DNA of 26,330 nt, from positions 1-26,330 of the forward strand of contig JAOZKQ010000003.1 of assembly GCA_029935275.1 (NCBI GenBank), written 5' to 3'. The stretch is from Bacteroidales bacterium. Its GTDB lineage: Bacteria > Bacteroidota > Bacteroidia > Bacteroidales > VadinHA17. Each line of letters starts with the position of its first letter. The stretch's first letter is position 1. Both the position numbers and the translations under genes were made by a program. Below the pieces are notes generated by a model. The model did no database searches. It was not told where the DNA came from and worked only from the letters and a program-made list of their open reading frames with translations. Positions 8,788 to 17,497 of the stretch are shown here, in pieces.

Positions 8788-9880
8788 AAAGGTTATTATA
8801 AGTGGTGGGGGAACAGGAGGTCATATCTTCCCGGCCATTGCTATTGCCAGGGCTTTGCTTGAGTTAGATGCACAAACCAAAATCCTGTTTGTGGGTGCAG
8901 AGGGTAGAATGGAAATGGAGAAAGTTCCTGCGGCTGGTTTTAATATTGTTGGCTTACCGGTAAGAGGTTTTCAAAGAAAAATTTCTTTCGAGAATGTAAA
9001 AGTATTGATTAATCTAATAAAGAGTTTGCGAAGGGCATCGAAGATAATTGCTTCATTCCATCCTGATGTTGCAGTTGGAACCGGCGGCTATGCCAGTGCA
9101 CCCGTACTCTATGCAGCTTCAAGGAAGAAGATACCCACAGCAATTCAGGAGCAGAACTCATATCCTGGAATAACTAATAAAATCCTTGCAGGAAAGGCTT
9201 CAAAGATATTTGTGGCCTATCCCGGAATGGAAAAATACTTTCCTGCAGATAAAATTATGTTCACCGGAAATCCGGTTAGAAATAAACTAGAACACCTGGA
9301 ATCATTTAGAGAGGAAGCAGTAAAATATTTTGGATTGGACACTTCAAAGAAGACATTGTTGATACTGGGGGGAAGCCTGGGGGCAAGAACCATAAATGAG
9401 GCTGTAATGGCTGCATTTCTAAATCTTCTAAAATCAGATATTCAGGTTCTTTGGCAAAGTGGTAAGATCTATTTTAATGAAGCCCGGAAAATATGGGAGG
9501 AGAGCAAACCTGAAAATGTTATCCTAAGAGATTTTATTTCAAGAATGGACCTGGCTTATGCAGTTGCTAATGTTGTTATTTCAAGGGCAGGAGCAGGTAC
9601 AATTTCAGAATTATGCCTTGCGGGTATTGCTTCAGTACTGGTTCCTTCACCAAATGTGGCAGAAGACCATCAAACAAAAAATGCAATGTCACTTGTGAAT
9701 AATAATGCTGCATTGCTGGTTAAAGACATTGACGCAAAGGACAGCTTAATGAAAGTGGCCCTTGAGTTGATTGATGATAATATAAGAAAAGAACAATTAG
9801 CCTTGAATATTAAGAAATTGGCAGTTTCTGATTCAGCAGGGAAAATTGCTGAAGAAATATTTAAAATGTGTAATAATTAA
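8759..9880 (+). CDS. murG: MurG, UDP-GlcNAc:lipid I N-acetylglucosaminyltransferase
   Basis: MurG is a peripheral inner-membrane GT-B glycosyltransferase that converts lipid I to lipid II. From the chosen start the protein has 373 residues. Motifs are the N-terminal GGGTGGHIFPA (16-26), VGTGGYASAP, QEQNSYPGITNK, the nucleotide-sugar region LGGSLGART, SRAGAGTISEL and AEDHQTKNA. The open frame runs upstream to a GTG at 8732, but that would add nine residues lying wholly inside ftsW and out of line with the family. ATG 8759 (MKMNSKQQPKKVIISGGG) or the second ATG at 8765 puts the glycine-rich loop at the usual distance from the N-terminus. No Shine-Dalgarno sequence helps to decide. The overlap with ftsW suggests translational coupling; murC begins immediately after the stop. 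Confidence 0.96.
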   Translation: MKMNSKQQPKKVIISGGGTGGHIFPAIAIARALLELDAQTKILFVGAEGRMEMEKVPAAGFNIVGLPVRGFQRKISFENVKVLINLIKSLRRASKIIASFHPDVAVGTGGYASAPVLYAASRKKIPTAIQEQNSYPGITNKILAGKASKIFVAYPGMEKYFPADKIMFTGNPVRNKLEHLESFREEAVKYFGLDTSKKTLLILGGSLGARTINEAVMAAFLNLLKSDIQVLWQSGKIYFNEARKIWEESKPENVILRDFISRMDLAYAVANVVISRAGAGTISELCLAGIASVLVPSPNVAEDHQTKNAMSLVNNNAALLVKDIDAKDSLMKVALELIDDNIRKEQLALNIKKLAVSDSAGKIAEEIFKMCNN

Positions 9881-11272
9881 ATGGATTTATCAAAAATACA
9901 TAGAATCTATTTTATTGGCATTGGAGGGATAGGAATGAGCGCTTTAGCCAGGTATTTTTTGGCAGGAGGTTTTGATATTGCAGGATATGACCGTACTCCA
10001 GGCCCTATCACTGATGAGCTTATAGCCGAAGGTTGTGATATACATTTTGAAGATGAACCAGACCAAATCCCTGAAGCCTTCAGGGCTGCGCTTGATAAAG
10101 ACAGAACATTGATAATTATTACTCCGGCAATTCCTGTAGGTCATTATGAATGGAAGTATTTTACAGAAAATGGCTTCAGAATTCTTAAACGCTCACAAGT
10201 ATTGGGAGTGATCTCGAAAAAATCAAAAGCTATAGCTGTGGCAGGAACCCATGGTAAAACAACGATAACTGCAATGATTGCTCATATTTTAAAACAATCT
10301 GAGCTGGATTGTACGGCATTTATTGGAGGGATCTCAAAGAATTATCAATCAAATTTGATGCTTGGTGATAGTGAATATACTGTACTTGAGGCAGATGAGT
10401 TTGACCTGTCCTTTCTTACTTTACATCCTTATATCGCAGTTATTTCATCAATTGATCCTGATCATTTTGATATTTACAGAAATAAGAATCATTTACAGGA
10501 GTCATTTGAATTATTTGCTAAACAAACAGTTAAGAATGGTTATTTACTGGTTAAAAAAGGAGTTGACCTGGATGTTGAAGATAGGGAAGACCTAAAAGTG
10601 TTTACATACTCTTTTAATCAGAAAGCTGATTTTTATGCAGAAAATTTAAAATTGGATAATGGGCTTTATACATTCGATGTGCTAATACCTGGCGGAAAAC
10701 TAAGTGATATCCGATTGGGTTTCCCAGGTAGAATAAATGTGGAGAATGCAGTTGCTGGGGTTGCTGTGGCCTGGATCCTTGGTGTATCTGAGCTAACAAT
10801 CAGGAAGGCCTTGTTATATTTTTTGGGAATTAGCCGACGGTTTGATATTCAATATAAATCAGAAAATCTGGTTTACATTGATGATTATGCACATCATCCG
10901 GTTGAATTAAGTTCCCTAATCGAGTCGGTAAGGGAGATGTATCCGGAAAAAAAGATTACAGGAATATTTCAACCGCACCTTTACTCCAGGACCAGGGATC
11001 TTTATAGGGATTTTGCAGTAAGCCTGAGTAAACTGGATAAACTGATCCTTCTTGACATTTACCCGGCTCGTGAAGAACCCATAAAGGGTGTGAGTGCTAA
11101 TATGATATTAAAGGAGGTTAGTATATCTGAGAAGGATATTTTAAGTAAGGAGGAAACTTTGGAGGCTGTGCAGGAAATGGAAGAAGGAGTTTTGCTAACC
11201 ATAGGTGCCGGTGATATCTTTAATCTGGTAGATCCAATTAAGAAACTTTTAAAAGAGTCAGGCCTGAAATAG
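9881..11272 (+). CDS. murC: UDP-N-acetylmuramate--L-alanine ligase
   Basis: MurC is the first Mur ligase, adding L-alanine to UDP-MurNAc with ATP in the cytoplasm. The 463 residues fit the family. The N-terminal dinucleotide-like motif is GIGGIGMSALA (13-23), the P-loop is AGTHGKTT (121-128), EADEFDLSFL (170-179) and SSIDPDHFD (189-197) follow, and DDYAHHPVE (334-342) and FQPHLYSRT (363-371) lie in the C-terminal domain. The histidine in GTHGKT and the DDYAHHP motif separate MurC from MurD, MurE and MurF. The ATG follows the murG stop codon with no gap, and ftsQ starts 4 bp after its stop. As in many bacteria the gene order murG-murC-ftsQ-ftsA-ftsZ is kept, but murB and ddl, which often follow murC in proteobacteria, are missing. 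Confidence 0.98.
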   Translation: MDLSKIHRIYFIGIGGIGMSALARYFLAGGFDIAGYDRTPGPITDELIAEGCDIHFEDEPDQIPEAFRAALDKDRTLIIITPAIPVGHYEWKYFTENGFRILKRSQVLGVISKKSKAIAVAGTHGKTTITAMIAHILKQSELDCTAFIGGISKNYQSNLMLGDSEYTVLEADEFDLSFLTLHPYIAVISSIDPDHFDIYRNKNHLQESFELFAKQTVKNGYLLVKKGVDLDVEDREDLKVFTYSFNQKADFYAENLKLDNGLYTFDVLIPGGKLSDIRLGFPGRINVENAVAGVAVAWILGVSELTIRKALLYFLGISRRFDIQYKSENLVYIDDYAHHPVELSSLIESVREMYPEKKITGIFQPHLYSRTRDLYRDFAVSLSKLDKLILLDIYPAREEPIKGVSANMILKEVSISEKDILSKEETLEAVQEMEEGVLLTIGAGDIFNLVDPIKKLLKESGLK

Positions 11273-11276
11273 GACT

Positions 11277-12056
11277 ATGAAGAAATTTACTAAAATATTA
11301 ATGTGGTTGGGAATTACTTTTTATCTGGTAATTGTGCTGGGAATGGTTGATACCAGGGTAAACCATATTCCCTGTCAGAAAATCTTGGTAGAGATTTATG
11401 ATTCTGCAGAAAATCATTTTGTATCAGAGCAGGAGATTTATTCAAAAATATTGACTCATGATAAGGATTTGTTTGGGAAGCCTCTGTATGCCATAAGAAC
11501 TGATAAAGTTGAAGGGTTTGTTGCAAATAATCCTTTTGTAAAAAATGTTCAGGCTTATAAAACAACGAATGGACAATTAAATATCCGTATTAATCAACGT
11601 GAACCTTTGGCCCGTGTTCTTAATTATAAAGGGCTGGGTTACTATATTGATAAGGATGGCTTTCTAATGCCTGTGAGCCAGTACTATACTGCCCGTGTTC
11701 TAATTGTAAACGGATGGAACCTCTCGGGGATAAAATCGGGTATGAATATTTCTGAGCTTAAAAACGGAAAGGTTAAAAATACACTAAACGAAATATATCA
11801 GTTAGCATTGTTCATTAATGCTGACCCTTTTTGGAAAGCCCAGATAGAACAGATATATGTAACTAAGGATGGAGAGTTTACCTTTATCCCGAGAGTGGGC
11901 AGTCATACAATCATATTTGGAGAATTGAGTAATTATGAAAGGAAGTTCAAAAAGTTATTTGCATTGTATGAGCAAGGATTGAGTAGAGAAGGATGGAATA
12001 CGTATTCAACAATAAATTTAAAATTTAAAAATCAGGTAGTTTGTACCAGAAAGTAA
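11277..12056 (+). CDS. ftsQ: FtsQ/DivIB-like cell division protein
   Basis: This bitopic membrane protein of 259 residues has a short cytoplasmic end, one hydrophobic segment at about 5-24, and a large extracytoplasmic domain. The section after the membrane segment (about 36-60) resembles the POTRA domain of FtsQ, and the core contains NPFVKNVQAYKTTNGQLNI and the strong family phrase REPLARVLN, followed by YYIDKDGFLMPV. FtsQ bridges early and late divisome proteins and forms a complex with FtsL and FtsB. The sequence is divergent from E. coli FtsQ, as expected across phyla, but architecture, the REPLARV stretch and the murC-ftsQ-ftsA order agree. It lies 4 bp after murC and about 39 bp before the preferred ftsA start. 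Confidence 0.92.
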   Translation: MKKFTKILMWLGITFYLVIVLGMVDTRVNHIPCQKILVEIYDSAENHFVSEQEIYSKILTHDKDLFGKPLYAIRTDKVEGFVANNPFVKNVQAYKTTNGQLNIRINQREPLARVLNYKGLGYYIDKDGFLMPVSQYYTARVLIVNGWNLSGIKSGMNISELKNGKVKNTLNEIYQLALFINADPFWKAQIEQIYVTKDGEFTFIPRVGSHTIIFGELSNYERKFKKLFALYEQGLSREGWNTYSTINLKFKNQVVCTRK

Positions 12057-12095
12057 AACTAGTTGATAAAAAACAAACCGGATAAAATATTTGTT

Positions 12096-13433
12096 ATGAG
12101 CAGACAAAATCAAATTGTAGCAGCTATCGATATTGGAACCACAAAGATTGTTTCAATCATCGGAAGAAAAAATGAAAATGGGAAACTTGAAGTTCTTTCT
12201 ATGAGTAAAGCCCCTTCTAAAGGTGTAAAAAGAGGTGTGGTTCAGAATATAGAAGAAACAGTAAATGCTATTAAATCCACCATTGAAGATATTCAGGAGG
12301 ATTCCGGATTGGGGTTTTCTGAAGTTTTTGTTGGTATTGCCGGACAACATATTAAAAGTATCAGGAATCGCGGTTATATTAACCGTGAATCTGACGAAAC
12401 GGAAATTACCAGAGATGACATTCAGCGTTTAATAAAAGACATGCAGAGGATTCCAATTGATGTTGGTGAGGAAATAATTCATGTTCTTCCTCAAAGCTTT
12501 ATTGTTGATCATGAGACAGGAGTAAAAAACCCGGTAGGAATGTCTGGACGGAGATTGGAAGGGAATTTTCATATTGTAATTGGCAGAGTGGCATCGGCAA
12601 GGAATATTGAGAAGTGTGTTAATCGTGTGGGTTTAACTATAAATGAACTTATCCTGGAGCCTTTGGCCTCTTCTGAAGCTGTTCTTACGGATGACGAGAA
12701 AGAAGCAGGTGTAACATTAGTGGATATTGGTGGGGGTACAACTGATGTGGCTGTTTATTATGATAACATAATACGTCATACAGCAGTAATTCCTTTTGGC
12801 GGAAATGTAGTTACAAATGATATTAAAGAGGGTTGTGCAATTTTGAACCGCCAGGCAGAATCTTTAAAAACTCAGTTTGGTTCAGCATTAGGAGATATCG
12901 CACCGGATGATAAGGTGGTTACAATACCGGGAATAAGTGGAAGAGAACCAAAGGAGATTTCTTTTAAAAACCTGGCTTATATTATTCAGTCCAGAATGGA
13001 AGAAATTATTGATGCAGTTACTTTTGAGATTCAGAATTCGGGTTATTATGATAAGCTGGCAGCAGGTATTGTTCTGACTGGCGGAGGCGCATTGCTGAAG
13101 CATTTACCCCAATTGGTGAAATTCAGGACTGGAATGGATGTGCGGGTTGGTTTGCCCAACCTCCATTTGACAGGTGAGGTGGATGATGATATTAATCAGC
13201 CTATGTTTTCAACTAGTATCGGGCTTGTTTTGAAAGGCTTTGAATACCTTCAGAATAATAATCCTAAAACGGAAGAAAATATGATAAAGAAAGAAGTTGA
13301 TTTTGAGGTTGAGGGAATAATGGATTTTGAAAATGGTGATGATGAGAAAACATCAAGCAAAAGAAACATATTTGAAAAATTTAAAAGTACGCTTAACGAG
13401 ATTTTTGCAGAGAACGGTGTGAAAATAGAATAA
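12096..13433 (+). CDS. ftsA: FtsA, actin-like membrane anchor of the Z-ring
   Basis: FtsA is an ATP-binding actin homologue that tethers FtsZ to the inner membrane. With ATG 12096 it has 445 residues. Motifs are AAIDIGTTKIVSIIG at the N-terminus (phosphate 1), the NPVGMSGRRLEG segment in the FtsA-specific 1C domain, VDIGGGTTDVAVY (phosphate 2), FGGNVVTNDI, and LTGGGALLKHLP (adenosine motif). The last 20 or so residues (SKRNIFEKFKSTLNEIFAEN) can form a basic amphipathic helix, the usual membrane-targeting end, after an acidic linker. An upstream in-frame TTG at 12063 would add eleven residues (IKNKPDKIFV after the initiator) not expected in the family; the A/T-rich stretch ending tatttgtt before ATG 12096 suits a Bacteroidota start. 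ftsZ follows after 58 bp. Confidence 0.96.
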   Translation: MSRQNQIVAAIDIGTTKIVSIIGRKNENGKLEVLSMSKAPSKGVKRGVVQNIEETVNAIKSTIEDIQEDSGLGFSEVFVGIAGQHIKSIRNRGYINRESDETEITRDDIQRLIKDMQRIPIDVGEEIIHVLPQSFIVDHETGVKNPVGMSGRRLEGNFHIVIGRVASARNIEKCVNRVGLTINELILEPLASSEAVLTDDEKEAGVTLVDIGGGTTDVAVYYDNIIRHTAVIPFGGNVVTNDIKEGCAILNRQAESLKTQFGSALGDIAPDDKVVTIPGISGREPKEISFKNLAYIIQSRMEEIIDAVTFEIQNSGYYDKLAAGIVLTGGGALLKHLPQLVKFRTGMDVRVGLPNLHLTGEVDDDINQPMFSTSIGLVLKGFEYLQNNNPKTEENMIKKEVDFEVEGIMDFENGDDEKTSSKRNIFEKFKSTLNEIFAENGVKIE

Positions 13434-13491
13434 TCAATGAATTCATTTGCAAGGTAAAAACTATTAAAACCATAACTAAAATTTAAATATT

Positions 13492-14967
13492 ATGTCTGAA
13501 GAACTTATGAATTTTGATTTACCGGTAGAAAGGTCCTCGATCATAAAGGTTATTGGAGTTGGAGGCGGCGGAAGTAATGCAGTCAATCATATGTTTGAAC
13601 AGGGAATTAAAGATGTGAATTTCTTGGTTTGTAATACCGATGCACAAGCCCTGGAGAATAGTCCGGTTTCAGTTAAAATACAGATTGGTGAGTCCGTTAC
13701 TGAAGGGCGGGGTGCAGGGAATAAGCCAGAAGTAGGAAGACAATCGGCATTGGAGAATATTGATGATGTGATGGCTGTAGTTTCAAATAATACAAAAATG
13801 GTGTTTATTACAGCTGGCATGGGTGGAGGTACAGGTACAGGCGCTGCACCGGTTATTGCTAAAGCTTGCAAAGAAGAGGGCATACTCACTGTTGCTATTG
13901 TAACCATTCCTTTTAAATTTGAAGGAAAAAAACGGATCATACAGGCGATGGAAGGCATCAGGGAATTAAGAAATAATGTGGACACATTGCTGGTTATTAA
14001 CAATGAAAAGCTCAGAGAAGTTTACGGCGATCTTAAATTATCAGAAGCTTTTGCTATTGCAGATAATGTATTGGCAAAAGCAGCAAGAGGTATTGCGGAG
14101 ATCATTACAGTACATGGTTATATTAATGTTGATTTTGCAGATGTAGAGACAGTTATGGCTAACTCTGGTGTTGCTATGATGGGATCTGGAGAAGCAGAAG
14201 GAGAAAACAGGGCAACCGAAGCTATTGAGGCAGCTGTAACATCTCCTCTGCTAAATTCAAATGATATTACCGGAGCAAAAAGTATCCTTTTAAACATTTC
14301 TTCAGGTGTAAATGAAATAAGCATGGATGAGGTGGGGGAGATTACGGATTATATTAATTCAACGGTAGTAGATGATGTTATGATCATCTGGGGAACTTGT
14401 CAGGATGAAACACTTGGTGATAAGGTTTCTATTACAATTATTGCAACAGGTTTTGAGACAAGCTCTATTCCTGAGCTGTATCTTACACCACGTTCCCTGG
14501 AGAAGGTCACTTTGAAAGAACCTGATCAGCAAACATCTCTTGTTAATTCGGATTTTGAAATTAAAGATAAGGAAATGGGAGATTATACTTTGGATGAATA
14601 TGATCATTCACAAAAGACCATTGATTTTAGCATCACTGATAACCTGGAAGATGGACAGGAGGATCCTGAGTTTATTGGTAATACGGAAAATGAACTGGAG
14701 GTTGATCAGCATAAGACATCTGAACGTATTCGTAAAATTAAAGAACATCAAAATTACCTGAAAGATCAGGGATATCTGGAGAAGGATAAAAAAGATGAAA
14801 TAGAAGAGTTGGAAAATCAACCTGCTTACATTCGGAAAAATAGAAAAATTAGTAAGGCTGGTTATTCTGCTATACGTAAGGTTTCAAAATACTCTTTATT
14901 TGAGGATGATGAAAATGAAACGAAGCTTGGTTCTGATAATTCCTATCTGCATGATAACGTAGATTAA
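13492..14967 (+). CDS. ftsZ: FtsZ, tubulin-like division GTPase
   Basis: FtsZ polymerises into the Z-ring at midcell and recruits the divisome. The GTPase core occupies about residues 16-320: IKVIGVGGGGSNAVNHM (18-34), the tubulin signature GGGTGTG at 111-117, IPFKFEGKKR (139-148) and NNEKLREVYGDL (170-181), which includes the catalytic T7-loop region around residues 205-220. The tail, about 330-491, is long, acidic and low in hydrophobics. It includes QPAYIRKNRK (443-452), which resembles the conserved FtsA-binding C-terminal peptide of other FtsZ proteins, but here followed by some 40 further residues ending DNSYLHDNVD. That end is, from memory, usual for Bacteroidota. ftsZ is the last gene of the + strand cluster and converges on the CotH-family gene. 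Confidence 0.98.
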   Translation: MSEELMNFDLPVERSSIIKVIGVGGGGSNAVNHMFEQGIKDVNFLVCNTDAQALENSPVSVKIQIGESVTEGRGAGNKPEVGRQSALENIDDVMAVVSNNTKMVFITAGMGGGTGTGAAPVIAKACKEEGILTVAIVTIPFKFEGKKRIIQAMEGIRELRNNVDTLLVINNEKLREVYGDLKLSEAFAIADNVLAKAARGIAEIITVHGYINVDFADVETVMANSGVAMMGSGEAEGENRATEAIEAAVTSPLLNSNDITGAKSILLNISSGVNEISMDEVGEITDYINSTVVDDVMIIWGTCQDETLGDKVSITIIATGFETSSIPELYLTPRSLEKVTLKEPDQQTSLVNSDFEIKDKEMGDYTLDEYDHSQKTIDFSITDNLEDGQEDPEFIGNTENELEVDQHKTSERIRKIKEHQNYLKDQGYLEKDKKDEIEELENQPAYIRKNRKISKAGYSAIRKVSKYSLFEDDENETKLGSDNSYLHDNVD

Positions 14968-14976
14968 CATGCACAG

Positions 14977-15048
14977 ACCAATTATTTTTCATTTTGTTTA
15001 TAGATAAACTATAATACTATAGCATGGTATTTTTACAAATAAATTGGT
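14977..15048. terminator. Possible weak bidirectional terminator between ftsZ and the CotH-family gene
   Basis: The 108 bp convergent gap is very AT-rich. accaattattt at 14977-14987 can pair, with one bulge, with aaataaattggt at 15037-15048, and a second partial inverted repeat (ctatagca at 15017-15024 with tgccatag at 15051-15058) overlaps it. The loops are long and the stems mostly A-T, so this is not a classical rho-independent terminator. Transcription must end here from both sides, which is the main argument. Confidence 0.25.
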
Positions 15049-15075
15049 ATTGCCATAGAAAAATTATAGCAACTT

Positions 15076-17328
15076 TTATTCAATTATAACTTTGTTAACA
15101 ACCACCTGTTTATTTTTCATAATTGATTTTACAAAATATAAACCTGGTTGAAGTTCTGAAATATTAATATGACGGGAGAATTCGTTTTCTGATTTTTCAG
15201 AAAGGACAATTTTGCCTGCTATGTCATACAGATGAACCTGCTCAATAGAAGCATCTGATTCAATATAGAAATCCTCGTGAGCTGGATTTGGGAATATCCT
15301 GTAAATAACCTGTATCGGATTGGATCTTGCATTAATTACACCACAATTTTGATTTGTGCCAGGCATATTTGCATCCAGCCAGGTAATACGGGTTTGTATC
15401 CAGTTTCTTAATCTTTGAACTTCCTCATCGTAAGTTTGTGACGGAGATTCAATCTCTGGAGCACCGGTATTTATACCAAGTATTTTCCATCTTTGATAGT
15501 GGTTCTCCTGTGAAGTATAAACCACCTGATAAACTGAATCAATAAATGAATTGATATGGTCCATGGATAAAAGGGTTTCCCTTAAATGAAAATATCTGCA
15601 GTTAATCATATCGGCAAAAGCAGGATCTTCCAGTAATCGTACCATCCACCCTGGAGAATAGGTCTCCCGGCAATCGTTTACTTTATAAGACCAGCCTGCC
15701 CCGCTTGTATTTCTGAGTTCGGTACAGCCATTAATGTTTTTCCATGCCCAGTCAAAGTCCCATACCGGTCCGGCATGGATGAGGCCTCCCCTATCATCCC
15801 TGTCCTTAAAGAAATAGCGGCTTTTTTTAAAGCCATCTACGTTCCTGGAAACTTCGCTAACCAGGAAATAGTCTATGAATGATTTAATGTCAATATAGTT
15901 TTGATAGGTGTCAGCAAAACTAGCTTCATGCATGGCTTTTTGAAATGCATCAACATAATTCTTCAGATAATTATTTTGTGCATCATTAATTATGTAATAC
16001 TTGGGATAATAGTAAACGAACCGGGTATTATAATTTGGGTGATCAATTGGAGAGTAGGCTGATAACCAGCTATCATAAGAATGGGCATAATCAACCTTAA
16101 AAATATAGCCTCCGGTAAGTCCTGCCCCTGAAGATACTTCTGGTAAAATAGGAGCTATGTCTATTCTGTTTTGGTCGCGTTTAACTTTCTCACCGAATAA
16201 ATAAATCCCCTGGTATTTCCCATTTAGAACAAGCTCAACTAAACGGGCACGGGTAGCATAATGTCCCATTTTTTCAAAAAGGTGATACGCTAAAAGGTTT
16301 CGCATAAATGTTTTTTCATTGTAATTTGAAAGAAGCACCCAGTCATTTTCTGACGGCATTCCAAGGATGGGTATGTTGTTGTTCTCACCCAATGAATCAC
16401 GGGTCTCCAAAGAATAAGGTTTTTGAGGATAGCCACTGGAAGAGGCTCCTCTGATCTCAATCCCAATTAGTCCATTATAAACATTTGCGCTATCGTCAGG
16501 CTGGTTTATCTTACCGGAATCATTAAAAATGATTTTCATTGAAGCATTAATTTTTGGTTCATCCGGAATTGATTGCCCGTTTGTATTAATGATAACAATA
16601 GGTAAGGTAGAATTCCTAAAAATAAATGGAAGATAAAACCAGGGAGGTGTGGGAGAAAATTGCTGTTCAGGAGTTGAGAGTCCTAATGAAAAGAAAATAT
16701 TGGAACTCATGTCTGAGGAACTTGTACTTGAATTATGGACTTGAATAGCCATTATATTTACCCCTTGTTTCAATAAAGATTTTAGTTTACTTGTATTAAT
16801 ATAAAATCCTTCCGGAACTCCCCCTGAATACATTTTTGCTTCATGATTTGCCGAAGATATCTGGTTATAAGCCGGATAGTCTCCACTTAATCCATCTGAC
16901 CGTGCTATTTCAACACCATTTAGGTATGCAACAAAGGCATCATCATAATCAGCATGAAGTATCCCATCCAAAATATTTGAAATGTCTGTAACATTAAACC
17001 TTGTCCTCATAAAGACTGATGTACAATGCTCAATAATGGTTTTGTCGTCATTGTCACCGTAACCTAGTCCTCCCTGTCCGGTTCGCCAGGCCTGATCATC
17101 AAATTCTGGATTTCTCCAGTTTGAACTTGCAATTCCCTCAATACTGGTGAAGTATCTATATGTTGCATTTGACTGAAAAACAGTTTCCCAATGGTCTGTT
17201 ACCTGGGCAAACACCGACATAATTAGTCCTGAAAACAGACTGATAACCAAAAAAACAACCCGGAAATAAACAGTATGCATATTGGTTCTTTTGAACTTCT
17301 TAAGTGATGAAATTTTTCTATTGGCCAT
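15076..17328 (-). CDS. Secreted CotH kinase family protein with T9SS C-terminal sorting domain
   Basis: The product has 750 residues. A signal peptide is visible (hydrophobic core about 22-40, likely cleavage after Ala41); Met17 (base 17280) would give a more usual signal length and may be the true start. Residues 45-215 form a beta-rich module with WRTGQGGLGYGD and DYDDAFVAYLNGVEIAR, similar to lectin-like domains often joined to CotH. The CotH domain spans about 245-655: NGKYQGIYLFGEKVKR (369-384), SEVSRNVDGFKKSRYFFKD (491-509) and GPVWDFDWAWK (520-530), with Asp524/Asp526 as likely metal-binding residues. The end, about 675-750 (IFPNPAHEDFYIE, LYDIAGK, LQPGLYFVK), is a type A T9SS sorting domain, so the protein is probably cell-surface or secreted. 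CotH proteins are atypical kinases known from spore coats; the substrate here is unknown. Confidence 0.9.
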   Translation of the reverse strand: MANRKISSLKKFKRTNMHTVYFRVVFLVISLFSGLIMSVFAQVTDHWETVFQSNATYRYFTSIEGIASSNWRNPEFDDQAWRTGQGGLGYGDNDDKTIIEHCTSVFMRTRFNVTDISNILDGILHADYDDAFVAYLNGVEIARSDGLSGDYPAYNQISSANHEAKMYSGGVPEGFYINTSKLKSLLKQGVNIMAIQVHNSSTSSSDMSSNIFFSLGLSTPEQQFSPTPPWFYLPFIFRNSTLPIVIINTNGQSIPDEPKINASMKIIFNDSGKINQPDDSANVYNGLIGIEIRGASSSGYPQKPYSLETRDSLGENNNIPILGMPSENDWVLLSNYNEKTFMRNLLAYHLFEKMGHYATRARLVELVLNGKYQGIYLFGEKVKRDQNRIDIAPILPEVSSGAGLTGGYIFKVDYAHSYDSWLSAYSPIDHPNYNTRFVYYYPKYYIINDAQNNYLKNYVDAFQKAMHEASFADTYQNYIDIKSFIDYFLVSEVSRNVDGFKKSRYFFKDRDDRGGLIHAGPVWDFDWAWKNINGCTELRNTSGAGWSYKVNDCRETYSPGWMVRLLEDPAFADMINCRYFHLRETLLSMDHINSFIDSVYQVVYTSQENHYQRWKILGINTGAPEIESPSQTYDEEVQRLRNWIQTRITWLDANMPGTNQNCGVINARSNPIQVIYRIFPNPAHEDFYIESDASIEQVHLYDIAGKIVLSEKSENEFSRHINISELQPGLYFVKSIMKNKQVVVNKVIIE

Positions 17329-17426
17329 TTCTAGAAGAAATATTTTAAAACAAAAATTATGCCAGAATACCTGTAGTTCCCATGGATGAGATTTTATTCT
17401 AAAACTTTATAAGTCTTGATTACAAA

Positions 17427-17460
17427 AGAAAAAAATCCTGTTATTGGCAGGATTTTTTCT
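17427..17460 (-). terminator. Rho-independent terminator downstream of the parvulin (PpiD-like) gene
   Basis: An inverted repeat of about 13 bp (agaaaaaaatcctg at 17427-17440 and caggattttttct at 17448-17460) encloses the 7-base loop ttattgg. Read on the - strand, the stem ends in a run of T residues (ttttttt then cttttg), giving the stem plus U-tract of an intrinsic terminator. It lies 38 bp past the parvulin gene stop and upstream of the CotH gene start, so it separates these two transcription units. Confidence 0.82.
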
Positions 17461-17497
17461 TAAAACATTTTTGAAATATGGTCTTTTTCAATATCTG

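Noticed and set aside
12063..12095. Upstream TTG start giving a longer FtsA
   Set aside because: It adds residues without family support; ATG 12096 starts just before the conserved AAIDIGTTK segment.
13434..13491. Possible separate ftsZ promoter (ttcatttg at 13442-13449)
   Set aside because: The -7 match has a wrong second base and there is no good TTTG at the proper distance (only tgtg). The gap is short and ftsZ can be read from the dcw operon.
13587..14003. Open frame of 138 codons on the - strand opposite ftsZ
   Set aside because: It lies entirely within ftsZ, has no family resemblance, and its composition is a mirror of the ftsZ codons. It is a shadow frame.
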